Shown here one piece after another: positions 50,577-59,822 of a stretch of 64,000 nucleotides of DNA. Source of the stretch: an uncultured Prevotella sp. (GTDB lineage: Bacteria > Bacteroidota > Bacteroidia > Bacteroidales > Bacteroidaceae); the NCBI GenBank assembly GCA_947170265.1, contig CAMVSV010000006.1:27061-91060 (forward strand), read 5' to 3'. The position numbers and the translations under genes were made by a program. Positions within the stretch are counted from its first letter, which is position 1. Every line of letters starts with the position of its first letter. A model generated the notes under the pieces. The model was not told where the DNA came from, searched no databases, and saw only the letters and a program-made list of their open reading frames with translations.

Positions 50577-51068
50577 CTAAAGTAGTTTCAATGCTATTGC
50601 TGCGCAAGCCTCGGCATCGGCAAGGGCGTGGTGATGGTGGCTGAGGTCGTATCCACATGCTGCTGCAACGGTGTGAAGCTGGTGGTTGGGCAACATGGGC
50701 ATCAAACGGCGCGAAGCACGCAGAGTGTCGTGAAATTCATAGGCGGGATAGTCCATCTGATAGACTCTGAACACAGCTTTCAGACAGCTTTCATCAAACC
50801 TGCTGTTGTGGGCAACGAGCGGCAACCCCTCTATAAGCGGTGCTATCTGCTCCCACACCAAGGGAAACACCGATGCCCTGTCTGTGTCTTCCCTGCACAG
50901 TCCATGAACTCTGGTGCACCAATAACTGTAATAGTTTGGTTCGGGTTGTATGAGCGAGTAAAAGCGGTCAGTCACCTCGCCATCTCTCACTACCACTATC
51001 CCTACCGAGCACACAGAACAACGCTCGCTGTTTGCCGTCTCAAAATCTATTGCTGCAAAATCTTTCAT
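50577..51068 (-). CDS. 3'-5' exonuclease, DnaQ/epsilon-like
   Basis: AAIDFETANSERCSVCSVGIVVV (ExoI DxE), LVAHNSRFD, HHHALADAEACA. Confidence 0.9.
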   Translation of the reverse strand: MKDFAAIDFETANSERCSVCSVGIVVVRDGEVTDRFYSLIQPEPNYYSYWCTRVHGLCREDTDRASVFPLVWEQIAPLIEGLPLVAHNSRFDESCLKAVFRVYQMDYPAYEFHDTLRASRRLMPMLPNHQLHTVAAACGYDLSHHHHALADAEACAAIALKLL

Positions 51069-51219
51069 CGTCATGAAAAAAGCTTGGTTTACCGCAAAGA
51101 TACTATAAAATGGAAGAAAAAAGGCTGCATAGTTCAAAGAAATTCGTATCTTTGACGCGCAAACATATATATAATAAGGTGTGGCAATGTGACATGTCAC
51201 GGGAACAAAACACATAGAT

Positions 51220-52095
51220 ATGGCAATGACTAAATGGATAGGAGGAGTGCTCGGCTGGATAGTGTCGGGGGGCAGCATACTGGGAGCCTTGGCAGGCTAC
51301 TGCATAGGAGCATTGATAGGCGATGCCTTGGATGGTAGCAGCGACAACGGCAGCCAACAACGTTACGGCAGCTCGTCGCAAGGCCATTCCGCCAGCGACA
51401 CCGACGAAGGCGAACGCAACTCATTTCTTTTCTCCATGCTCGTACTGGCATCGTATATCATCCGTGCCGACGGCAAGGTGATGCACTCCGAGATGACTGT
51501 GGTGCGCCAGTTCCTCCGCCATAACTTCGGAGTGGCTGCCGAACAGCAAGGCGAAGAAATTCTGTTGCGCCTCTTTGAGGAACAGAAACGGCAAGGCATG
51601 GGCATGTTTCGCGAAACCATAAGGAAGGCATGCATTGAAATACGCTTCCACATGAACTACAGCATGCGCCTGCAGCTGCTCGACTTCCTTGCCATGATAG
51701 CCAAGGCCGACGGCAGTGTGCCCAACGTTGAGGTAGAAGCTTTGAAAGAAGTGGCTACAGTGATGGGACTCAGCAAGGAAGACGTGGAGTCGCTCCTTGC
51801 CATGGACTATTCATCTCACCACCAGAATGGCTACAGTTATGGCAATAGTGGCTATGGCAGCCATGGTGGCAGCGCCTCCAGCGATGCCTATCAGCTGCAA
51901 CAAGCATATAAGGTGTTGGGCATCAGTGCCTCCGCCACCGACGATGAAGTAAAGAAAGCCTACAGGCAGATGGCTCTCAAGCACCATCCCGACCGTGTGG
52001 CAACGCTTGGCGACGACGTAAAGAAAGCTGCCGAGCGTAAGTTCCAAGAGATAAACCAAGCCAAGGACATCATTTACAAGGCACGGGGACTGTAA
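51220..52095 (+). CDS. DjlA-like TerB plus DnaJ domain protein
   Basis: N-terminal Gly-rich membrane segment, TerB-like ASYIIRADGKVMHSEM, C-terminal J domain with HPD (KHHPDRVATLG). Confidence 0.9.
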   Translation: MAMTKWIGGVLGWIVSGGSILGALAGYCIGALIGDALDGSSDNGSQQRYGSSSQGHSASDTDEGERNSFLFSMLVLASYIIRADGKVMHSEMTVVRQFLRHNFGVAAEQQGEEILLRLFEEQKRQGMGMFRETIRKACIEIRFHMNYSMRLQLLDFLAMIAKADGSVPNVEVEALKEVATVMGLSKEDVESLLAMDYSSHHQNGYSYGNSGYGSHGGSASSDAYQLQQAYKVLGISASATDDEVKKAYRQMALKHHPDRVATLGDDVKKAAERKFQEINQAKDIIYKARGL

Positions 52096-52101
52096 CCAAA
52101 C

Positions 52102-52142
52102 AAAAGCAGCCGTTTGCTATTGTTTCGCAAACGGCTGCTTTT
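52102..52142. terminator. Bidirectional terminator between convergent genes
   Basis: 16-bp stem AAAAGCAGCCGTTTGC / GCAAACGGCTGCTTTT. Confidence 0.8.
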
Positions 52143-52183
52143 GTCTTACCGTATGATTATTTTCTTTTTCAAGACACGTTTGT

Positions 52184-53047
52184 CTATGCCTCTGCTTCGG
52201 GCACTGTTGTTTCCATTTCAGGTGTCTCGTCCACCTTTTTCACGGTCTTGCGAATGGCGCGCTTGCGCTTCGGTTTCTCCTCCACAGGTGTCTCAGTCTT
52301 CACGCCGGCAAGCTCAGGATCAACTATTATTCGTCCGCAGTATTCGCAAACGATGATTTTCTTGTGCATCTTCACGTCAAGCTGACGCTGTGGCGGAATC
52401 TTGTTGAAGCATCCTCCGCATGCGTCACGCTGCACATATACTATGCCCAGACCATTGCGTGCATTCTTGCGTATTCGCTTGAAGCTCGTGAGCAGTCGCG
52501 GTTCTATCCTCTGCTCTATCTCCTTGGCTTTCTCTTTGAGTTTCTCTTCCTCCTCGCGGGTCTCCTGCATGATTTCGTCGAGCTCGTCTTTCTTTTCCTC
52601 AAGGTCTTTCTGGCGTTCGTCAAGGGTTTCCTGTGCACGCTCGAGGTCTGCCGTGCGCTCCTCCACCTTTGCCTTTGCCTCGTTTATCTTCTTCTCGCAG
52701 AGCTCAATTTCAAGCGTCTTAAATTCTATCTCCTTGCTCAGCGTGTCATATTCGCGGTTGTTCTTAACCTCGTTGAGCTGGTCCTTGTACTTGTTCACGA
52801 TGATGTTGGCTTTCTCTATCTCGCCCTTCTTTATCACCACCGCAGCCTTGTAGTCTTCCACCTCAGCCTTGATTTTCTCTATTCTGGTGGTCAGACCAAC
52901 GATGTCGTCTTCCAGGTCTTGCACCTCAAGAGGCAGTTCTCCTCTGAGTGCTCTTTTCTCGTCAATGGCTGAGAGCGTTGTTTGCAACTGGTAGAGGTTC
53001 TTCAGCTTCTCCTCCACTGTGAACTCTTTTGGATCTTTCTTTGCCAT
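52184..53047 (-). CDS. Coiled-coil protein with C4-type zinc ribbon
   Basis: Long coiled coil then CGGCFNKIPPQRQLDVKMHKKIIVCEYCGRIIVDPEL. Confidence 0.9.
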   Translation of the reverse strand: MAKKDPKEFTVEEKLKNLYQLQTTLSAIDEKRALRGELPLEVQDLEDDIVGLTTRIEKIKAEVEDYKAAVVIKKGEIEKANIIVNKYKDQLNEVKNNREYDTLSKEIEFKTLEIELCEKKINEAKAKVEERTADLERAQETLDERQKDLEEKKDELDEIMQETREEEEKLKEKAKEIEQRIEPRLLTSFKRIRKNARNGLGIVYVQRDACGGCFNKIPPQRQLDVKMHKKIIVCEYCGRIIVDPELAGVKTETPVEEKPKRKRAIRKTVKKVDETPEMETTVPEAEA

Positions 53048-53061
53048 AATCTGTAGGGTAT

Positions 53062-53853
53062 TTATATATAAATTATCGGATTCGTGTTAACGGCAGTGAT
53101 GTAGCAGTTCACTCCTGCACATTCGCGGCTTATTATCTCCTTGAGCAGCTCCGGCGTGTACTGTTCACTCTGATAGTGACCTATTACGCATATCTGCAAC
53201 TGCTGCTCAGTACCGAAGAAATCGTGGTAATGCATCTCTCCAGTGATGAAGGCATCGGCACCGGCTCTGAGAGCATCGCCCAGGAGAAACGCACCGGCTC
53301 CACCACACAGCGCCACCCTGCTGATGGGTCTCTGCAGTAGCTCATTGGCTTGCACACATTCCACCATGAACTCCTTCTTCACCATCTCCAAAAAGTGGGT
53401 AGCACTCATGGGCTCCGGCAGCGTGCCAATCACGCCCGATGCGCCCTCCACGCCACACTCTGTGCGCGGCTCAGAGAGAAACCTCACGTCGTTGAGACTC
53501 AGTCTCTGAGCCATCTTGAAGTTCACGCCACCGCACGCATTGTCGAGGTTGGTATGCATAGACACCACCGCCACATCATTCTTTATAGCTTTCACCACAC
53601 AACGCTCCACATAGCTCTGGTCGCCAATATGAGCAAGTTTACGGAAGATAAGCGGATGGTGGCTCACTATGAGGTTGCAGCCCCGTTGCAGGGCTTCGTC
53701 TATGACCTTTTCTGTCACGTCAAGACACAATAATACCCCTGACACTTCCCACGCTTCTGTCAGTCCTACCTGCAAGCCGGCATTATCATAGTCTTCCTGC
53801 AGGGGCAGAGGCGCGAACCGTTCAAGGGCATCCAGAACTTCTTTTATTTTCAC
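53062..53853 (-). CDS. Nif3-like dinuclear metal center hexameric protein
   Basis: PLPLQEDYDNAGLQVG, NLIVSHHPLIFRKL, HTNLDNACGGVN, GEMHYHDFFG. Confidence 0.93.
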   Translation of the reverse strand: MKIKEVLDALERFAPLPLQEDYDNAGLQVGLTEAWEVSGVLLCLDVTEKVIDEALQRGCNLIVSHHPLIFRKLAHIGDQSYVERCVVKAIKNDVAVVSMHTNLDNACGGVNFKMAQRLSLNDVRFLSEPRTECGVEGASGVIGTLPEPMSATHFLEMVKKEFMVECVQANELLQRPISRVALCGGAGAFLLGDALRAGADAFITGEMHYHDFFGTEQQLQICVIGHYQSEQYTPELLKEIISRECAGVNCYITAVNTNPIIYI

Positions 53854-54036
53854 GCGTAAATATATTTGCGTGCAAAGTTACGGAAAAAGGTTGAATTTAA
53901 GAAGCAATTATGGAGAATTAACTCAGAATGCTCGCAAATAAAAGGTAGGACAGGAAAATCAGTGAACCAATGGTAACTATTCGCGAAGCGGTATAAAGTA
54001 AGTCAGATAGTGGGACAAAACCACGAAGATAAAGAG

Positions 54037-54072
54037 AAAAGCCTCATTCACCAGTCGGTGAGTGAGGCTTTT
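54037..54072 (-). terminator. Terminator overlapping the 3' end of the upstream nuclease CDS
   Basis: AAAAGCCTCATTCAC...GTGAGTGAGGCTTTT; minus strand continues CTTTTCTCTTTATC. Confidence 0.6.
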
Positions 54073-54884
54073 GCTTCTATTCTGTTCTCCACATCGTCGG
54101 GCAGCTGTGGAAAGAAGTCCATTCCCGTGAGCTTCTCCACTTGATCCACGGTATATACATGTTGGTTCATGGGCTGTTTCTTTCCGATGTTGTCGTAGAC
54201 GAAGGCAATGGCTTTTGGCTCTCCCGTGCGACACATCACCACCTTGAAGAAGGCATCTGGCACCCGAACCTTGTTCTTTCCAATGGTTTTCATTTCCTTC
54301 CTACTATCATAAACAGGTCCGCACACTATGTCTATAGCACCATATTTTCGTGACCAGTCGCGGCAGAGCATTTCCACGTCGTTCCATTCATATTTGTTCA
54401 GTCCATGGTTTTGCGGGCAGATGTTGGTAAAAAGAAACGACTCGTTCATTGCCTGTGCATCCCACTTGTTGTCGCCGGCAGGACACATGTGTCCGCGGTC
54501 GTAGCGTGAGTTATAGTAGTCCCAGTCTGTTGCTCTCGGCTGCGCCACGCTCTCGTCTTCATGAAACACTTCCTTGCCTCTCTGGTTCTGTCCGTAGGTA
54601 TGATTCCTTGTCAGGTGCCATGCCACCCAGTTGGCACATCGTGTGGTGCTGTTATAGGAAACGGTATATCCTTTGCGCTTGAGTATCTGTTCGTTGCGGT
54701 CAGTGAGGGGTGCCGGCAACTCATAGGCAGGTTTCTCTGTCTGTTGCTTTTTCTCCGTCTGCGCATAGAATGTGCTGATGCTGTGTTCCTGAGTCGCAGC
54801 TGTAGGTTGCTGTCCTTTCTTGCATGCCGTGGCTGCGAGCAATACTGCCATTGCCATGACTGCGGTGTGTGGTGGGATTTTCAT
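54048..54884 (-). CDS. DNA/RNA non-specific endonuclease (secreted/lipoprotein)
   Basis: RYDRGHMCPAGDNKWDAQAMNESFLFTNICPQNHGLN (DRGH active site); N-terminal lipobox-like ATACKK. Confidence 0.9.
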   Translation of the reverse strand: MKIPPHTAVMAMAVLLAATACKKGQQPTAATQEHSISTFYAQTEKKQQTEKPAYELPAPLTDRNEQILKRKGYTVSYNSTTRCANWVAWHLTRNHTYGQNQRGKEVFHEDESVAQPRATDWDYYNSRYDRGHMCPAGDNKWDAQAMNESFLFTNICPQNHGLNKYEWNDVEMLCRDWSRKYGAIDIVCGPVYDSRKEMKTIGKNKVRVPDAFFKVVMCRTGEPKAIAFVYDNIGKKQPMNQHVYTVDQVEKLTGMDFFPQLPDDVENRIEAKASLTDW

Positions 54885-54919
54885 TCTTGTCATTGCTTGT
54901 TGTCTGTTCTCGCTTGTTT

Positions 54920-55840
54920 TTACCAATCGTCAAGGTCGGCATGGGCTTCCACCCTACGCTCCACCTCATCATTGAGATTGCAGAAAAAGTCTATGCCCGT
55001 GAGACGTTCCACCTCATCCACTGTACGCACATAGGCGTGCATGGGTGCGTGTCCGTCGTCGTTGTCGTAGTAGAAGCCTATGGCTTTGGGTTCCCCTCTC
55101 ATGCAGAGCACCACCTTATAGAATCCGTCGGGCACAGCCACTTTGTTTCTCCCTATGGTCTTGGGGCTCTGTGAGCTATACACCGGTCCACAGGCAATGT
55201 ATATGTCACCGTATTTCTCTGCCCACTTGCGACATTTCATCTCAAGGTCGTTCCAGTCGCCACCGTTGAGGTCATGGCTCTGGGGGCACATGTTGGTGAA
55301 AAGGAAGCAGTCTTCCTGCGCCTCACGGCTCCATTTGTTGTCGCCCGAGGGACACATGTGTCCACGGTCATAGCCCGAACCCGAATAGTCAGCATTGGTG
55401 GCTTTGGGAAAGTCCACGTCGTCGTCCTCCTGATACTTCACTCCCTTGCGTTTGAACGGTCCCGTGGTGTGTGATGCCGTGAGGTGCCATGCCGTCCACT
55501 GTGGACATCTTCTCTGTTCATCATAGGCTGTGGTGTAACCTGTGCGGCGCAGTATGGTGGTCAGCGACGACCTCGGTATCTCCAGTTCCTGCGTGCCTTC
55601 CACTTCATCCATGTTACCGCCAGCCTCACTGCCATCGCCATCAAAGTCGGCATCGGCATATTCAGCCTCATCTCCATAGCCGTATGAGCCCTCATCACCT
55701 GTCTGGCTACCATCATTCTCTATGGTCTGCTCCGTTGGAACAGTCTCCTGCCGGATCTCCTTATGCCCTTTTCCTATCATGTGCAGTGCCAACAGCACCA
55801 CCAACGCAATCACAAACGTGTCAAAACTTGATTTCTTCAT
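54920..55840 (-). CDS. DNA/RNA non-specific endonuclease, membrane anchored, paralog of its neighbour
   Basis: GYDRGHMCPSGDNKWSREAQEDCFLFTNMCPQSHDLNGGDW; N-terminal TM FDTFVIALVVLLALHMIG. Confidence 0.9.
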   Translation of the reverse strand: MKKSSFDTFVIALVVLLALHMIGKGHKEIRQETVPTEQTIENDGSQTGDEGSYGYGDEAEYADADFDGDGSEAGGNMDEVEGTQELEIPRSSLTTILRRTGYTTAYDEQRRCPQWTAWHLTASHTTGPFKRKGVKYQEDDDVDFPKATNADYSGSGYDRGHMCPSGDNKWSREAQEDCFLFTNMCPQSHDLNGGDWNDLEMKCRKWAEKYGDIYIACGPVYSSQSPKTIGRNKVAVPDGFYKVVLCMRGEPKAIGFYYDNDDGHAPMHAYVRTVDEVERLTGIDFFCNLNDEVERRVEAHADLDDW

Positions 55841-55892
55841 ATCGCCTGCAAAGCTAAGAAAAAAATCTGACTCGGCATGAGTCACAAAAAGA

Positions 55893-55933
55893 AAATCGGA
55901 CTGATGCTCCACCACCCTGCATCAGTCCGATTT
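55893..55933 (-). terminator. Rho-independent terminator of the small ORF unit
   Basis: 15-bp stem AAATCGGACTGATGC / GCATCAGTCCGATTT; minus-strand continuation TTTTCTTTTTG. Confidence 0.82.
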
Positions 55934-55966
55934 CTGTTATCTCTCAAATTTTCAACATTATCCTAT

Positions 55967-56071
55967 TTACGCGAGGCAATTCACTCGCCCGAAGTTATAC
56001 ATTTTAAGCATGTTCTCACAATAGTTCGTAAAACTCTTGTTGTTAAACACTTTCTCTATTATCCTTTTCAT
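55967..56071 (-). CDS. Putative 34-aa small protein
   Basis: MKRIIEKVFNNKSFTNYCENMLKMYNFGRVNCLA; between a canonical promoter (56198-56205) and a strong terminator; below the ORF track cut-off. Confidence 0.5.
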   Translation of the reverse strand: MKRIIEKVFNNKSFTNYCENMLKMYNFGRVNCLA

Positions 56072-56197
56072 AATCTTATCCTTTCTTTCGTTAAATCTTT
56101 TTACCTTTTGTATTCACTAATACTCTCTTCAAGATTGAAGCATCTTAGCTGCGCGCGCTAATGTCTTTGTGTTATCCTTTTAATCTTTTTGACGATG

Positions 56198-56228
56198 CAA
56201 AGGTAAGGAGTTTTGACATATCACGCAA
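56198..56228 (-). promoter_or_regulatory. Promoter of the small ORF unit
   Basis: Minus strand TTG, 20 nt, TACCTTTG (56198-56205). Confidence 0.65.
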
Positions 56229-56438
56229 CAACTGTAAGCTTTTAAAGGTCAAAACCTCCATTATTTTTGACATTCATCAACCCACTTGACAAGTGTCAAT
56301 TCATCTGTTTTCAAGAGCCTCACTCTATATAATATAATAAATGTACGCGCGCGTAAGAAGTCCATCCCACTACCCTTCCACACCATATTTTTGCGGGTAC
56401 AGACTTATAATCTCAAACATTTTGTCTACTTTTGCAAT

Positions 56439-57506
56439 ATGAATACCTACCGAATGCCCGCAGAATGGGAACAACAGAGCATGGTGCAGCTCACATGGCC
56501 ACATGTCGGCACCGACTGGGCACCCATCCTCAGCGATATTACCCACACCTATGTGCAGATGGCTCGCGAGATAGCCGCCAGGGAACACCTGCTGATAGTG
56601 GTTCCCGCCAACAGCAACCTGCCCAAAGAAATCGCCACGCTGGAAAACACCAGCATAGTGAACTGTCCCACCAACGACACCTGGGCCCGCGACCACGCCT
56701 TCATAACCCTTGTGCCCACCACTGAAGACAACAACGGTGACAACCTGCCACCACTGCTACTCGACTTCCGCTTCAACGGATGGGGAGAGAAATTCGAGCA
56801 TCAGCTCGACAACGCCATCAATATCACACTCTTCAAGCAGCCACAGCTGTTCAGAGGCTGCCTCTACGGCGACATGAACGACTTCATACTCGAAGGCGGC
56901 TCCATAGAGAGCGACGGCAACGGCACCATCTTCACCACCAGCCAGTGCCTGCTTGCCCCCCATCGCAACCAGCCCCTGTCGCAAGCCGACATTGAGCAGC
57001 AACTCAAGCTCAGGCTGCATGCCAACCGCATAGTGTGGCTCGACCACGGAAACCTCATTGGCGACGACACCGACGGACACATAGACACCATTGTGCGCAC
57101 GGCACCCGACGACACGCTCATCTATGTGAGCTGCAACGACAGCTGCGACGACCACTTCCACGACTTCAAAGCCCTCGAGCAACAGCTAATCGGCCTGCGC
57201 ACTACCGGCAACAAGCCCTACCGGTTGCTTCCACTGCCCATGCCCGACCCCATCTACGACGGCGACGACCGTCTTCCAGCCACCTATGCCAACTTCCTCG
57301 TGATAAACTCAGCTGTGCTTGTGCCCACCTACGACCAACCCCACAACGACAGCGTTGCCATGAAAACCATACAGCAGGCATTCCCTCAACGCGAGATCAT
57401 ACCCATAGACAGCCGGAGCATCATCAGGCAGCACGGCTCCATACACTGCTGCACCATGCAGTTTCCCTCAGAAGTGATGAAGAAAAACCTGAAGACAAGA
57501 GATTAG
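56439..57506 (+). CDS. aguA: Agmatine deiminase
   Basis: MNTYRMPAEWEQQSMVQLTWPH, NDTWARDHAFITL, RFNGWGEKF, LEGGSIESDGNGT, QHGSIHCCTMQFP. Confidence 0.95.
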   Translation: MNTYRMPAEWEQQSMVQLTWPHVGTDWAPILSDITHTYVQMAREIAAREHLLIVVPANSNLPKEIATLENTSIVNCPTNDTWARDHAFITLVPTTEDNNGDNLPPLLLDFRFNGWGEKFEHQLDNAINITLFKQPQLFRGCLYGDMNDFILEGGSIESDGNGTIFTTSQCLLAPHRNQPLSQADIEQQLKLRLHANRIVWLDHGNLIGDDTDGHIDTIVRTAPDDTLIYVSCNDSCDDHFHDFKALEQQLIGLRTTGNKPYRLLPLPMPDPIYDGDDRLPATYANFLVINSAVLVPTYDQPHNDSVAMKTIQQAFPQREIIPIDSRSIIRQHGSIHCCTMQFPSEVMKKNLKTRD

Positions 57507-57519
57507 CATACAAGAAAAT

Positions 57520-58393
57520 GAAGATAGGAATAATACAACAGCACAACACAGCCGACCGCGACGACAACATGCAGCGGCTTGCCAAGAGCATCTCCACGCT
57601 TGCCTCTGAAGGAGCCGAGCTCATAGTGATGCAGGAACTTCACAACAGTCTCTACTTCTGCCAGGAAGAGAACGTCAGCAACTTCGACCTTGCAGAGCCC
57701 ATACCAGGACCCTCAACCGAATACTACGGAACTCTGGCAAGGAAACACAATGTGGTCATCGTGACATCGCTGTTTGAGCGCCGTGCACCAGGACTCTACC
57801 ACAACACCGCCGTGGTAATAGAGCGCGACGGAACCATTGTCGGCAAATATCGCAAGATGCACATCCCCGACGATCCGGCATACTACGAGAAGTTCTACTT
57901 CACACCCGGAGACCTCGGCTTCCATCCCATAACTACCAGCGTGGGCACCCTCGGAGTGCTCGTATGCTGGGATCAGTGGTACCCCGAGGCAGCACGCCTC
58001 ATGGCACTGCAAGATGCCGACCTGCTCATCTATCCCACCGCCATAGGATATGCCTCCAACGACGACCACGACGAGCAGCAACGTCAGCGCGAGGCATGGA
58101 CCACCGTCATGCGCGGACATGCCGTGGCTAACGGATTGCCCGTGGTGGCAGTAAACCGCACCGGATTCGAGAGCGACCCCTCTGGAGCCACCGACGGCAT
58201 ACGGTTCTGGGGATCATCGTTCATTGCCGGGCCACAGGGCGAGATGCTCTTCCGCGCCGGCGAGGATGACGACGAAGCCACCGTCATCGACGTAGACATC
58301 GCCCACAGCGAACAAGTGCGCCGTTGGTGGCCATTCCTGCGCGACCGCCGCATAGACCACTACCCCGACATTGTTCGCCGGTACATAGACTGA
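57520..58393 (+). CDS. aguB: N-carbamoylputrescine amidase
   Basis: MKIGIIQQHNTADRDDN, VMQELHNSLYF, YRKMHIPDDPAYYEKFYFTPGD, VCWDQWYPEAARLMAL (E-K-C nitrilase triad). Confidence 0.95.
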
Positions 58394-58432
58394 CACTCTC
58401 CTGACATTCACCACAGGAAAAGACCCAACTGA

Positions 58433-58468
58433 AAACAGCCGCTTGCAACGATGTGCAAGCGGCTGTTT
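58433..58468. terminator. Bidirectional terminator between convergent genes
   Basis: 15-bp perfect stem AAACAGCCGCTTGCA / TGCAAGCGGCTGTTT. Confidence 0.82.
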
Positions 58469-58496
58469 CCATATATATAGGCTTTGTCCCGAGAGA

Positions 58497-59810
58497 CTAT
58501 TGTTTCTTCTTTCCGAAATCCGGGTCAATCTTCAGGAACCATGTAACGAGGAACGTAAGAACGCACGTTGCCATGACTATTATGAAGAAAGTCTGGTAGC
58601 CCACGGAGTCCTTTATCCAACCCGACACCATTCCAGGAAGCATCAAACCCAGATAGCTGATGCCCGTGCAGATGGAATAATGAGAAGTCTTGAACTCTCC
58701 CTGACTGTAATAGAGCATATAGAGAGTGAGCACTGTAAAGCCCAGACCATAGCCAAACTGCTCAATGAACAGACAAGTGCTGACAAACGACAATCCCATG
58801 ACCGTTGAAATGTCGGGCATGGCGTAGGCCAGATAGATATACACTGCATCGGGCAGCGTGATGGCGCATACCAAGGGCCACAGCCAGCGTTTCATGCCGT
58901 CGCGACTCACGAGTATGCCACCGAGTATGCCGCCGAGGGTCAGACCGATGAGTCCCACCGTGCCATACGAGAGTCCATACTCCGTAGGTGCCATTCCCAG
59001 TCCGCCTTCCGAGTTCGGGCGCATCAGGAACGTCTTGGTCATGGTGTTCAGAAGAGCTTCTGGGAAACGATACAGGAGCAGGAAGCAGATGGCTATTACC
59101 GTGGTGCGCACTGGGAACTTGGTGAAGAAGGTTGAGAGGGTGTGCTTCAGTCCGCTCCACACCTCGGCAGCACTGCTTCTCGTCTTCTCGCTGTCGGCAG
59201 TGCTGTTGGGCAATACGAAGCTGTGAAACAGCCACAACGCAATGAAGATGCCTGCCAGTCCGTAGAACACAAGGCTCCATGCAAAAGCCACGCTGTTGCG
59301 GAACCACACCATCAGCATGCCGGGAATAGCCACCACCACGCCGTTTCCGAAGATCACCGCCAGACGGTAGAACGTGTTTCTTATTCCCACGAAATAGGTC
59401 TGTCTGTGCTCATCCAGCTCAATCATATAGTATCCGTCAGCGGAGATGTCGTGGGTGGCGCTGGCAAAAGCCATGATGAAGAAACAGCACATTGACATCT
59501 GGAACCACACAGGGGTGTTCAGCGTGAACGCCACACCTGCCAGTGCCGCACCTATGAGTATCTGCATGCTCAGTATCCACCAGCGTTTGGTAAGCAACAG
59601 GTCGACAAACGGACTCCACAACGGTTTGATAATCCATGGAAGGTTGAGCCAGCCGGTATAGAGTGCCAGCTCGGTGTCGGTAAGCCCCATCTGCATATAC
59701 ATCACGGCAGCCACACCCGTTACCAGCACGTTGGGCAGTCCCTCGGCAAAATACAGCGTGGGCACCCATGCCCAAGGGTTTCTGCCTTTAGTCTTGATTG
59801 ATTTGTTCAT
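58497..59810 (-). CDS. MFS transporter, AmpG-like
   Basis: 12-TM-like; PTLYFAEGLPNVLVTGVAAVMYMQMGLTDTELALYTGWLNLPWIIKPLWSPFVD. Confidence 0.85.
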   Translation of the reverse strand: MNKSIKTKGRNPWAWVPTLYFAEGLPNVLVTGVAAVMYMQMGLTDTELALYTGWLNLPWIIKPLWSPFVDLLLTKRWWILSMQILIGAALAGVAFTLNTPVWFQMSMCCFFIMAFASATHDISADGYYMIELDEHRQTYFVGIRNTFYRLAVIFGNGVVVAIPGMLMVWFRNSVAFAWSLVFYGLAGIFIALWLFHSFVLPNSTADSEKTRSSAAEVWSGLKHTLSTFFTKFPVRTTVIAICFLLLYRFPEALLNTMTKTFLMRPNSEGGLGMAPTEYGLSYGTVGLIGLTLGGILGGILVSRDGMKRWLWPLVCAITLPDAVYIYLAYAMPDISTVMGLSFVSTCLFIEQFGYGLGFTVLTLYMLYYSQGEFKTSHYSICTGISYLGLMLPGMVSGWIKDSVGYQTFFIIVMATCVLTFLVTWFLKIDPDFGKKKQ

Positions 59811-59822
59811 TTATGTTATTCT

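Noticed and set aside
57035-57519. Upstream extension of the aguB ORF into aguA
   Set aside because: Out of frame with well-conserved aguA; Arg/His/Pro-rich shadow translation; real AguB starts at MKIGIIQQ (57520)
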